Assembly (NCBI GenBank): GCA_015056815.1
Contig: SVFN01000002.1
Span: forward strand, 206,946-270,945
DNA length: 64,000 nt
From: Lachnospiraceae bacterium
Lineage (GTDB): Bacteria > Bacillota > Clostridia > Lachnospirales > Lachnospiraceae
Direction: 5' to 3'
This document shows, one piece after another, positions 8,150 through 17,700 of this stretch (positions within the stretch are counted from its first letter, which is position 1; each line of letters starts with the position of its first letter). The notes below the pieces were generated by a model. The model was not told where the DNA came from. It saw only the letters and a list, made by a program, of their open reading frames with translations, and searched no databases. The translations under genes were made by a program, and so were the position numbers.

Positions 8150-8440
8150 TTATCCCTGTAAGCCCGCCGACTGCCTTATCATATCCTCTACAACAATGTC
8201 GTAGATCTCGCCGACGGTATTGCAGTATTCCAACACTTTCCATGGTTCATTGGTATGGAAATGAATCTTTACCAGATCCTCATCACCCGCTGCGATCAGG
8301 CTGTTGCCCTCAAAATGCTCCGTGATATAATCGGATATCTCATCCTCATCCAGATCCCGGTCTCTTCTGTCGATCAGAAGCTGTGTATCATAACGATAGG
8401 CAAACTGATCATCTTCTGCATCAATTGACTGTACTGCCAT
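8150..8440 (-). CDS. Small stand-alone protein like the C-terminal domain of FakA/YloV (DAK-phosphatase-like)
   Basis: This 96-residue protein resembles the last domain of the fatty-acid kinase subunit FakA (YloV). Shared features are YRYDTQLLID at the start, GNSLIAAGDEDLVKIHFHTN in the middle and GEIYDIVVEDMIRQ near the end. The kinase (DAK2) domain is absent. ATG 8440 is chosen over an in-frame ATG at 8455 because GGAGG lies within the longer reading and 9 nt before 8440. Neither neighbour is a kinase. It may be a free regulatory or binding domain, or the remnant of a longer gene; the intact ribosome site and full domain argue against decay. Confidence 0.75.
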   Translation of the reverse strand: MAVQSIDAEDDQFAYRYDTQLLIDRRDRDLDEDEISDYITEHFEGNSLIAAGDEDLVKIHFHTNEPWKVLEYCNTVGEIYDIVVEDMIRQSAGLQG

Positions 8441-8726
8441 GCTTTTTTCCTCCATTTTCTCCTGTTTTGTGTTCCTGCCGGACCATTTCTGTTCTTTTTA
8501 ACCTTCGCCAATACCGGCTTTCTTATTCCCGGTATATTTCCGGCTTTCGAAACAGTTCTACCCTAACAAGATTGTAAGGTCGTTTCCGCTTTCTATATTA
8601 AACATATCCCGGTGTAAAAAGCAAGGAAAAAACAGAAAAAACACTTTGACTGATCCACCCTGTATTACCCGTGGCAAACCTGACAGGCATATCATACAGA
8701 CAAATGGCACAATCCTTTTGCTTTTT

Positions 8727-10997
8727 TTATTTACCGGATTGGGGCATTTCCAGATCCTTCTTTACAAACTCCGGAAGCTGCGCCCCCTCTTTAAGGCTCA
8801 TGGAAATACCATCATCCATCATGATGTTAAGCTCCTGTAAGTCCGGTTCTCTGTCATTGGTATTATGGCACGGCGCTTTGATAGAAACCTCCAATAACTG
8901 CAATAACTGTCGGATCTTCTCGGGATCGGTATAGGTTACAGACCGGTAATTGGTTCCTGTATGGATTTCTACTCCTTTCTCCTCTGTCACGCTCTCCTGA
9001 TCGCTGTCCGGATAAACCCTCTGACTCTCCTCCTCTCCGGTTTCCTCAGTCTCCGTTTCCTCAAGCGCCGATTCTTCCCCGTCAGTTCCTTCTATCTCCC
9101 AGTACTTTATGATCTGAATCGAGTCTGCACCGTGTTTCACCGGATCCGCTCCGTTATAAATCTGCTCCTTTGCCAGGTATTCCAGTGTATTGGCATAATC
9201 TTTATAAATATAACAGGTATAGACAGGCCATTCGGAACCGTCAATCGGTTCGATCTTCATTTCCGCCACCGCATATTCACAGGCTGCTTTCTCATAGTTG
9301 TAAAACTCCAGGTCCTTCATATAGGCTTCCCTTAAGCCTGCCATCTGCTCCTGCGATACCGCATAGGTATCCAGATAATCATCGATCTTCGCCTGAAATC
9401 CCTTGTACTTCCATTTCTTTGCGATCCGTTCATCACAAATCTCAAAGACCGCATTTTTATATTCCGTTCTTTCCGTGATCTGATTTAAAAGCTCCATCTG
9501 CTGTTCTCTGTCAATATACAGACAACGTTCCTCTTCACTTCCATTCTTAAAGCGATACAGCACATTTACGGTAATGTAGTCTTTCTCCCTGTCATATGAA
9601 TAAAACATGGCGTCTTTGTTCAAAAAAGCCCTAATCCGCTTTTTAGCGCTTTTTCCTTCATCCGCGAAATAATTCGCCCCGGCAAGCTGCTCGATCAGGG
9701 TAACATCCTTGAAATACATATTTTTTCGGATATATTCCCAGCTCATGATCGATGCATAGTTCTGTCCGCTTTCCAGACTGTCCAGATCAATATACTCGCT
9801 GTAGTTTTCCAAAGATATCGCCGCCGATTCCAGCTTCTTAGCGTCCGGGATATAGCTGTCATATCCAAACACATCAAACAGGAATCCAAGCAGGATCAAT
9901 ACTGTAGCCGCAGTGCCTGCCGCGAATACCTTCCAGGTCTTAAAGACCATTTTAATGTCGGCCTCGTAAATGCACTGCACGATCGTATGGGAAACGATCA
10001 TGCCCAGTAAAATTCCCAAGAGATAGAAAAAAATTGTTCCAACCATATCTCCCACAATATATCCGGACAGCATCGCTACCGGAACACTGATCATCACTTC
10101 GATCAGGCCTTTTGTCACAGGGAATGACATTGACACACTTGTCATCTCTCCTTTTCTTTTGCAGAACAGGTAATAGGAAAGAAGAGTTCCCGCAACCGCA
10201 ATTGCTGCTGTAACAAGATACAAGGTTCCATAGGCGCTTGCAACTTCTCCTGCCGTTCTGCTGTCCTGATAGATCAGGGAATGCTCCTCTGATAAGGAAA
10301 TCCAGAAACCGATCACAGAAAATCTTGCCGGAAACCGGTCAAAAAATTCTGATCTTCCAGTGTTACTTGTCATGAAGAATACATTTTTGTACACCTCGAG
10401 CATTACACCGCTTGCCGCACCATAAAATAAAAGTACGATGCTTCCCAGTACACAGGTGATCCTGTTTCCGGTTAACATCACTGCACAACAGGTCACTGCG
10501 TAAACAGCCAGAAAGAATACCAGATTCAAGGAAAGACCAATAAGTGACATTAACATCATTTCGCTGTCCAATACTCCAAACGCTGCCACCTCACACCATG
10601 AAAGGAGCATGCACAACAGATACGTCCCCAAAAACGCCAGGATCCCGTTTAACCAGATTGAGAAAAATCTCTGTCTGTCACTGACCGGCTGGCTATGATA
10701 CATATCCACCTTCTTTCGATCATGCAGATAACTGAATCCCTGTATTCCGGATATCACGGCAAGCAGAAATACCAGAACAGACACGCCGATGTTGATTCCC
10801 AAAAGGTCCATTGCTGTATTGTACAGCTCCTTCTTCTCTTCCAATGCATTATAATCAAACTGTTTGATCTGATTCATGGCAATCAGGATTGTCACAGGCA
10901 ATGTCAGAAACAAAGACATGACATTCACCAGAATACACCAGCTTCTCCTGCGCATATTTTGTCTGCTCCTAACCCAGAATGAGTTTTTTGATATCAT
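8727..10997 (-). CDS. ABC transporter permease with large C-terminal domain (YtrC/DUF6449-like)
   Basis: The protein has 756 residues. The N-terminal half (about 1-400) has multiple hydrophobic segments and the family-like opening SKNSFW...RRRSW, followed by DRKKVDMYHSQPVSDRQRF, as in YtrC-type permeases. The second half (about 400-756) is a soluble region starting after a last membrane helix near GFLFDVFGYDSYIPDAKK. It includes a strongly acidic linker rich in E, T and D (roughly 650-695). The gene overlaps the ATPase gene by 29 bp. An internal ATG at 10955 with AGGAG upstream is an alternative start. The substrate is unknown; B. subtilis Ytr proteins respond to cell-wall antibiotics. Confidence 0.85.
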   Translation of the reverse strand: MISKNSFWVRSRQNMRRRSWCILVNVMSLFLTLPVTILIAMNQIKQFDYNALEEKKELYNTAMDLLGINIGVSVLVFLLAVISGIQGFSYLHDRKKVDMYHSQPVSDRQRFFSIWLNGILAFLGTYLLCMLLSWCEVAAFGVLDSEMMLMSLIGLSLNLVFFLAVYAVTCCAVMLTGNRITCVLGSIVLLFYGAASGVMLEVYKNVFFMTSNTGRSEFFDRFPARFSVIGFWISLSEEHSLIYQDSRTAGEVASAYGTLYLVTAAIAVAGTLLSYYLFCKRKGEMTSVSMSFPVTKGLIEVMISVPVAMLSGYIVGDMVGTIFFYLLGILLGMIVSHTIVQCIYEADIKMVFKTWKVFAAGTAATVLILLGFLFDVFGYDSYIPDAKKLESAAISLENYSEYIDLDSLESGQNYASIMSWEYIRKNMYFKDVTLIEQLAGANYFADEGKSAKKRIRAFLNKDAMFYSYDREKDYITVNVLYRFKNGSEEERCLYIDREQQMELLNQITERTEYKNAVFEICDERIAKKWKYKGFQAKIDDYLDTYAVSQEQMAGLREAYMKDLEFYNYEKAACEYAVAEMKIEPIDGSEWPVYTCYIYKDYANTLEYLAKEQIYNGADPVKHGADSIQIIKYWEIEGTDGEESALEETETEETGEEESQRVYPDSDQESVTEEKGVEIHTGTNYRSVTYTDPEKIRQLLQLLEVSIKAPCHNTNDREPDLQELNIMMDDGISMSLKEGAQLPEFVKKDLEMPQSGK

Positions 10998-11874
10998 ATC
11001 CCACTACCTCCGTTTCACTGATAAATATTTCTTCCAGACTAAGCCCCAGAGTCTCCACGAAGGTCATGGAAATCCCATCAAAGGCCGCCAGAGCCTCTTC
11101 CCTTGTTCCTCGCACAGTCAATGTATAAAGAGATCCGCGTGTTTCCTGCTTCAGCACTTTTAATTTGCTGACAGCTTTGTCACAATCATCCGGATTTGCA
11201 AACACACACTGGATCTTCTGAATGTTGCACTTTAATTCTTCGATATCCTTTGAAAGAAGTACCCCACCCTTATGGATCAGTCCCACATGATCACAGATGT
11301 CCTCCAGTTCGCGAAGATTATGGGAAGCAATAACAGGCGTCATCCCTCTTTCGTCCATCTCACTGGCAAAAATACTTTTAACGCCCTGGCGCATTACCGG
11401 ATCAAGCCCGTCAAAAGTCTCGTCGCAAAACACATATTTTGTACCAGAATAAATTCCCAGAAGCACTGCCAGCTGTTTTTTCATGCCTTTACTGAAGGTC
11501 TTGATCTTGCGATCCGCATCCAGTCCGAAATTTTTCATCTGGCTGTAAAACTTTTCAGTTCTAAATTCCGGATAGACACTTTGGTAATAGCGCACCATCT
11601 CCGCCGGTGTACCATTTTCAAAAAAGTAAGGTTCATCGGCGATAAAAAACAGACGACTCTTCGCCTTCACATTCCGGTACACCTCATCTCCGTCAATAGT
11701 AATACTTCCGGCATCCGGCTGATAAACACCGGACATCATCCTGAGCAGTGTGGATTTACCGGCTCCATTCGTACCGATCAGACCGAAAACCTGATTCTCC
11801 TGTATGTTGACACTTACGTCATCTACAGCCTTATAACCGCTAAACTGCTTGCTCACATGACTAATCTCGATCAT
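10969..11874 (-). CDS. ABC transporter ATP-binding protein (YtrB-like)
   Basis: This is a 301-residue ATPase. Walker A is GTNGAGKST (about 34-42). The signature is modified to FSKGMKKQ. Walker B is YVFCDETFDGLDP with the catalytic glutamate present. The last 90 residues form an extra C-terminal domain, common in ABC-2 transporter ATPases. The start codon overlaps the end of the GntR gene by 14 bp, and the stop lies inside the permease gene. The set is therefore a tightly coupled regulator-ATPase-permease operon. Confidence 0.93.
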   Translation of the reverse strand: MIEISHVSKQFSGYKAVDDVSVNIQENQVFGLIGTNGAGKSTLLRMMSGVYQPDAGSITIDGDEVYRNVKAKSRLFFIADEPYFFENGTPAEMVRYYQSVYPEFRTEKFYSQMKNFGLDADRKIKTFSKGMKKQLAVLLGIYSGTKYVFCDETFDGLDPVMRQGVKSIFASEMDERGMTPVIASHNLRELEDICDHVGLIHKGGVLLSKDIEELKCNIQKIQCVFANPDDCDKAVSKLKVLKQETRGSLYTLTVRGTREEALAAFDGISMTFVETLGLSLEEIFISETEVVGYDIKKLILG

Positions 11875-12229
11875 CCTCTATCTCCTCCATATATCTCATC
11901 AATTCCCCACGGTCGATTCCGACCTCTTTTGCTTCTCTGAGCAGTTCCTGACATTTTTTCTTAAGTTCCTGTCGTTTCTCCTCCAAAAGAGCATGGCTCT
12001 CACAGACAAAATTTCCCCTGCCCTTTACGGTATAAATAAAACCCGCCCGCTCCAACTCTGCATAGGCCCGCTGCACGGTATTCGGATTTAATGACAGTTC
12101 CATCGCTAGCTGTCTCACACTCGGCAGCTTACTTTCAGACTCTAAGGCACCGCTTAAGATCAGGATCTTTAATTTCTCAGTAATCTGTTCATAGATCGGT
12201 CTTGTATCCTTATAATCAATAAAAATCAC
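11861..12229 (-). CDS. GntR family transcriptional regulator, YtrA subfamily
   Basis: The protein has 122 residues. The N-terminal winged helix runs from RPIYEQITEKLK to NPNTVQRAYAELERAGFI and GRGNFV. A short helical tail rich in K and E follows. This is the YtrA layout, with no large effector domain. The start is GTG at 12229, with GAGGTGA upstream. It is first in the operon with the ABC ATPase and permease, and a perfect palindrome sits between it and its promoter. Repression of its own operon is the likely role. Confidence 0.93.
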   Translation of the reverse strand: MIFIDYKDTRPIYEQITEKLKILILSGALESESKLPSVRQLAMELSLNPNTVQRAYAELERAGFIYTVKGRGNFVCESHALLEEKRQELKKKCQELLREAKEVGIDRGELMRYMEEIEDDRD

Positions 12230-12252
12230 ATACTCACCTCAATTCATTTTAT

Positions 12253-12275
12253 GTGTATTAAGACTCTTAATACAC
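12253..12275. promoter_or_regulatory. Candidate YtrA-type operator
   Basis: This is a perfect palindrome with 11-bp arms, GTGTATTAAGA (12253-12263) and TCTTAATACAC (12265-12275), around one central base. It is immediately downstream of the -10 of the GntR-ABC operon, so bound repressor would block initiation. Confidence 0.8.
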
Positions 12276-12277
12276 TT

Positions 12278-12306
12278 AATATACTTTTTGTGCTGTTTTT
12301 TGTCAA
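12278..12306 (-). promoter_or_regulatory. Sigma-A promoter of the GntR-ABC operon
   Basis: Reading leftward, TTGACA (12301-12306), 17 bp, then TATATT (12278-12283). This is a near-consensus promoter. Confidence 0.8.
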
Positions 12307-12327
12307 CCCCTTTTTTAAAAAAGGCAC

Positions 12328-12360
12328 AAAAAAAGACAGGGAACCTTTCCTGCCTTTTTT
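12328..12360 (-). terminator. Terminator of the HD-GYP/hybrid-kinase operon
   Basis: Reading leftward, AAAAAAGGCAGG pairs with CCTGTCTTTTTTT (one G-U), giving a stem with its own T-run. It lies directly after the stop of the 801-residue HD-GYP gene and just before the GntR promoter region. Confidence 0.7.
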
Positions 12361-12363
12361 GTA

Positions 12364-14769
12364 TCATCTTATTCTGATATCCATCAGTACACACAAGTTA
12401 CCGGTCAGAGCCACATAAACACAGTCTGCTTCCTTTGGAACCGTCGTGTGACACTCTAAAGCAAGTCCTGCATTTTCTGTTGTAAATGTGATCTTGTTTT
12501 TCTTGCGCAGGAAGTCGACTTCATAGTTCAAGCCTGCTTTGTTAGCTTCTTTCCAGTCATCCCAGCCTGCAAAGTCCTCATCTTTTTGTATGATCAGCTC
12601 ATTTTTGGCTTTCGGATTCACAGTCGCATCATCACCATCCATTCGGATGCAGGCATATTCCTGATAATTCTTTCCGTCTATCGTCCCGTCATCCGAATAA
12701 TAGAGCAGAATGTAGGCACAATGATGTACCAGCCTCGCTTCCGGAAGACTTCGTGTGTGGAAGAACAGTCGCATACCATCTTCCACCGGCATCCCCTGTG
12801 AGGATGCGTCTCTGTATCCGTCTACCTCCACATTCGGGATATCGCCGTCTTTGCGTGTAAAATAATTTACTTCCGGTGCGATCCTTTCAATGTGATCCTG
12901 ATCCATCGACAGAGACATTTTCGTCATGGAGATATTCCGGATCGTACAGTGTTCCCCTGTCATACCCAAAAATACAAACCTCGTTGAATCCGCAAGGGCG
13001 ACCGTTACATCCACAAACTGATACCGGCTACCGATCTTGATCTTTACATGATCACCAATGCAGACAGCCTCTATCTCATAGCCAATCCATTCCTTCTCAC
13101 TGATCTGATCCATGGATTCCTTCTGTGTGATATCTGTTTTGATCTCTCTCGCTGCCGTACAGATCTTATTTCCATCCATCCAGATCTCGCCAAACTCCGC
13201 ATAGTGGAGATTCCGGATATTTCTCTCGTTACGGTGCACGCAACGATCGAATGAATCAAACAATATGATCGCCGGGAGGGAAGTTTTTCTCTCATATCCC
13301 TGATCAGGACGGGTTTCAAACCGTATCTTTAAATATTCCTTAGAAAGCCTGATCCCATCTGATACCACTTCCTTGTACTGTTCAAAATGCATCCTTTTCA
13401 CAACACTGATATCATTGCGTTCCGCCTCTTCCACGCTCTCTTCATCCGGTTCTCTCATCATATATTCCGTATCACGATCGATCATATCAACCATGATCTT
13501 TACCAGTTTGGGATCAAATTCCCTGCCGGAACCGCCAAGCATCAGTTCCCGGACTCTTCCCTGTGCAAGCGGTGCCCGCTCACAGGTATAAGAAGTCAGT
13601 CTGTCATAGGCATTCGCTACAGAAATGATCCTCGCATACAGCGGGATATCTTCCCCTTTCAGTCCATCGGGATACCCTTTCCCGTCATATCGCTCGTGCT
13701 GATAAAGAACTGCTGTTTTGACATAAGGCATTTCCTCCACTTCCGAAAGGATCTCGCCTCCTATGACCGGACAGGTTTTTAAAACAAGCTCTTCCGCTTC
13801 CGTCAGGCGCCCCTGTTTTTCCGTCACAAAATCAGGAAGCTGCATCTTACCTATATCGTGCAAGGCTGCGGCATAATACACCCTGAGACATTCCGATTTG
13901 TCCATTCCCCGTGTCTCCGCGATCAGCCTTGCATACTCTGCCACTCTCATGGAGTGACCCCTTGTATATTTATCCTTCGCATCCAGCCCGTTTACGATCG
14001 CCTGCATCACCTGCTCAAAGGATCTTCTGACAGATCTGCTTTCATTCTGTGCTTCAAAAAGTGCATTCTTCTGCGCCTGTTCCAGTTTCTGGTTCATTTC
14101 CAGAATAGCAAAGACATAAAGCACGATACCCATCCCTACGATTGCCATGTTCGTAAGGGATACACCGTAATAAAACGCCTGACAGACCGACGCCATCAAA
14201 GGCACGACCGAAAAAAGGATCATGGGAATACTGATCGAAAGGCTCATTCTCTTTACATATTGCAGTATAACGGAAAGCTGGATAAAAAGTGCCAGAAATG
14301 GGATCACATAACAGATCAGAAAACCCGGTCCCCTGTGATAGACATTGTTCTCATCAAAATAATAATACAATCCTGTAAACTGTGAAATAATGACCATAGC
14401 CCATCCGATCCCCGTAATGATCTCCACGATCCTCAAACGCATGGGTACTTTTTCCAGTCCGATCTCATTCCTGCACAGATCGACCAGATACAGATTTAGC
14501 CCATGTATCACCGATATCGTCATAAAAAATACCAGGAAATTGGTGATCCTGACCATCCAGAAGCCTATACTTTCGTGATTTCCATGATAAATATAAGCAA
14601 GCCTGTCGGAAAATAACAGAATACTGGCTGAAAACTCCAGATCCGTAAGCGCCATTTTCCGTCTCTTTGGCAGTGATTTGGTCAGCAGTGCAAAAAAGCC
14701 GATGACCATACAGATACTGGAAAGCCCAAGCATAATATTTAATTGATGTTCCCGTATCAGTTCAAACAT
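12364..14769 (-). CDS. Seven-helix membrane HD-GYP-type protein with degenerate site and novel C-terminal module
   Basis: The protein has 801 residues. About seven membrane segments fill residues 10-225. An HD-GYP domain follows (about 245-425): GHSMRVAEYA, H304-D305 in AALHDIGK, then HERYDGKGYPDG with G365-Y366-P367. The metal-ligand aspartate of the usual 'VADxxDA' is N386 here (SVANAYDRL), so activity against cyclic dinucleotides may be weak or lost. Residues about 470-801 are a module without a known name to me. It is shared with the 738-residue protein at the other end of the operon (anchors LILFDSFD, TGEHC, GDIPNV.VDGYR, YVALTG..). No membrane segment follows the HD domain, so the module should be cytoplasmic. 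ATG 14769 follows GAGGTAA and lies 6 bp after the kinase stop. Confidence 0.85.
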   Translation of the reverse strand: MFELIREHQLNIMLGLSSICMVIGFFALLTKSLPKRRKMALTDLEFSASILLFSDRLAYIYHGNHESIGFWMVRITNFLVFFMTISVIHGLNLYLVDLCRNEIGLEKVPMRLRIVEIITGIGWAMVIISQFTGLYYYFDENNVYHRGPGFLICYVIPFLALFIQLSVILQYVKRMSLSISIPMILFSVVPLMASVCQAFYYGVSLTNMAIVGMGIVLYVFAILEMNQKLEQAQKNALFEAQNESRSVRRSFEQVMQAIVNGLDAKDKYTRGHSMRVAEYARLIAETRGMDKSECLRVYYAAALHDIGKMQLPDFVTEKQGRLTEAEELVLKTCPVIGGEILSEVEEMPYVKTAVLYQHERYDGKGYPDGLKGEDIPLYARIISVANAYDRLTSYTCERAPLAQGRVRELMLGGSGREFDPKLVKIMVDMIDRDTEYMMREPDEESVEEAERNDISVVKRMHFEQYKEVVSDGIRLSKEYLKIRFETRPDQGYERKTSLPAIILFDSFDRCVHRNERNIRNLHYAEFGEIWMDGNKICTAAREIKTDITQKESMDQISEKEWIGYEIEAVCIGDHVKIKIGSRYQFVDVTVALADSTRFVFLGMTGEHCTIRNISMTKMSLSMDQDHIERIAPEVNYFTRKDGDIPNVEVDGYRDASSQGMPVEDGMRLFFHTRSLPEARLVHHCAYILLYYSDDGTIDGKNYQEYACIRMDGDDATVNPKAKNELIIQKDEDFAGWDDWKEANKAGLNYEVDFLRKKNKITFTTENAGLALECHTTVPKEADCVYVALTGNLCVLMDIRIR

Positions 14770-14775
14770 ATTGCA

Positions 14776-17700
14776 TTACCTCTGTGCGATCAGTTTTTCC
14801 ATCTGTTCCCAGTTGACCCGCTTCAGGTTTTCTTCCAATGCTGTTATCAGTTTTTCTTCGCACTCAGGAATCGTATATTCCCGTACCTGGGTCAGTATCA
14901 TCTCAACTGCATCATAATCCATCTGCGGGATCATTTCTTTCAATGCCATATAGGCTTCCTGTAAAGTAGTCTCCGTAATCTCCGGTTTATCCGTCTTTGC
15001 TTTTTGCTTAAGGCCTTTCAGGATGTTCTTATAGGCTCTGTGATCAAATAATAATCTGTCTTTATTGGCACTGATAAACTCCTCATCTGCCCGATTCCCG
15101 GCATCTTCCAGTGCCTGGCAGTCAGCCGAAAGCGTCAATGCACCTATGATCCTCGCCGTAGTCTTAAGTGCATGCACCTTTACAGTAGCCAGCTTCAGAT
15201 CTTTCTCCTGATAAGCTGTTTCAATCTCCGATGAGGTTGCATCAATGCTGTCATAAAACATATTCAGCATGAATACAAACTGTGAAGCACCGCCTGAATT
15301 TTTGATCCCTTCTTCCACTGAAATTCCTTCTGCATTTTCCAGCCACAGAAGTTCGTCCGGCAGCTTATTATCCAAAACTGTTACATCTTCCCCCGACGGC
15401 TTCATCATCATGCTTTCCGGAAGATGACGCATGATCGCATGCTCTACCGCAACGATGTCTACCGGCTTGGTCAGATAACCGTTAAATCCCTTCGATCTGT
15501 AAAATTCTTCTCCGCCCGCTGTGGCATTGGCCGTCAGAGCATAAACCGGAAGATCCGGATGCGTGAGCCGTATCTTTTCCAGCGTTTCGATTCCGTCAAG
15601 TCCCGGCATCATGTGATCCAAAAGCACGACATTAAAGTCATTATCCGCGATCTTCTCCAGGCACTCTTCCCCGCTCTTGGCAGTCGTGACAAACACCTTC
15701 GTAGGCTTTAACAGACCCTTGATCACATTAAGATTCATAGGTGTATCATCCACTACCAGAATATCTGCATCGGGAGCGATGAACTGTGGTTTGTACCCAC
15801 CTTCCGCGACTTCCTCACTCTCCTCAAGGAACACACCGATCGCTGTTTCATCCACGATCTTTTGTTTCATCGTCAGGATAAATTCACTTCCCTCTCCATA
15901 AACGCTTTCGCACCAGAGCTTTCCACCCATCATCTCGGCAAACTGTCTGGAGATATCCAAACCAAGGCCCGTTCCCTGGATGTTGGAATTTTTGACTTCC
16001 TCCAGCCTTTCATAAGCATTAAAGAGCTTATTCAGATCTTCCTCCCTGATACCGCTTCCGGTATCTTTCACGCTGATCCGTACGGAAACCTGCACCGCAT
16101 TGCGTTCCGTGATCTTTACGCTTAATACAAACCCGCCTTCATCCGTATATTTTACAGCATTGGTAAGTATGTTCAAAACGATCTGCTTGATCTTACCGCT
16201 GTCTCCATATAGTCTCTGCGGAAGTGTTTCGTCAATATCCAGATCAAAATACAGTTTCTTGGCCTCTGCCCTGTTTCGTACCATGGCTATGATCTCGCGC
16301 AGAAATTGCTGTGTATCATACTCCTGCTCCACCAGATGCATCTTGCCCGATTCCATCTTCGAGATATCCAGAAGGTCATTGACCAGTGCCAGCAAAGACT
16401 CCGACGCCGTTTTGATATCTCTGGCGTAGTCCGTTACCGGACCGGAGTATTCTTTCGGAACATTTTTGATGTCTTCTCTTAAAATCATCTCATCCATTCC
16501 CATGATGGTATTGATGGGGGTACGGATCTCGTGGCTCATATTTGCAAGGAATCTGGATTTGGCAGAATTCGCCCGCTCAGCTTCATCTCTCGCCTCCTGA
16601 AGCTGTAGATACTGCTTCCGGATAACTGTCCCTGTCATGATCCGCCAGACGATCAGACCAAACGCAACAAATGTCAGGAGCACAAACAGCACAATCACGG
16701 ACCATCTCTCAAAGAATGCCGGCTTTTTGATGATCCTAAACACCTGCTCCGCCGTTACTTCCTTCGTCTGTTTATCCAGAATCTGGATGTGAAGATTGTA
16801 ATTACCATGTTTTAATCTTGAATATTCCAAATCCCCCAGCCTGTTCTGCGTATCGGTAATACCTTCTTTCTCCATTCCCTCTAAGAACACCCTGACAAGC
16901 GGGTTGGAAACCGTATAATCCAGGATCGCCGGATTGATCTGTATTCTGCCTGCTTTTTCCGGCAGGTGATAGGTTCCGGTTTCATCCGGATACATTTCCT
17001 CTCCATCATAATAAATGGATCTTACCCCTATCAGGGTTCTGTTTGAAAAATCACAAAGCCCTGAAATATTTACGACAGAAACGCCGTTTTCTCCTGCGAT
17101 ATAAAGCTTTCCGTCACTGTCCAGAGCATTGTAGCAATACGATACCGGAATACTCGCAAGTCCGTTTGCACGGTCATATAGTACATAATCTGTGATCTCA
17201 TCCTTAATGACCGCCTGTGCATCTATCACGTAGATTCCTTTCGAAGATAAAAACCACAGGTCATTTTCTCCCACAAAGGTCACGTCAAAGTTATTGTTAT
17301 AGGGAAACGAAGTAACGGTTGTGATCTTCCCGTTCTTCATATATTCCACATGGCTGGACGTGATGATCCAGAGCACGTTCCTTTTTTCATCCTGTTTCAG
17401 ACGCATGACAACATCACTGCTGAGTCCCTCCTGTGTACCGATTTTCTGGATGATCGAGCTTCCCCGGATGATATAAAGTCCGTCGCCATCCGTACCGGCC
17501 AGGATCTCTCCATGTTCTCCCTCACTTAATGTCAATACCATGGTATTATTCATTCCATCTGCAGAACCATAGCTTCTTATGACTCTTCCATCCCGGATCA
17601 CTGCAATACCTGAATTTGTGCCGACCAGAATACTCCCATCCTTCTTCTCATAAGTACAGCGTATTTCATTGCCCGGCAGACCACTCTGCTTGGTAAAAGT

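Noticed and set aside
13858..14385. 175-residue plus-strand frame opposite the 801-residue HD-GYP gene
   Set aside because: Antisense shadow of a well-supported coding gene.
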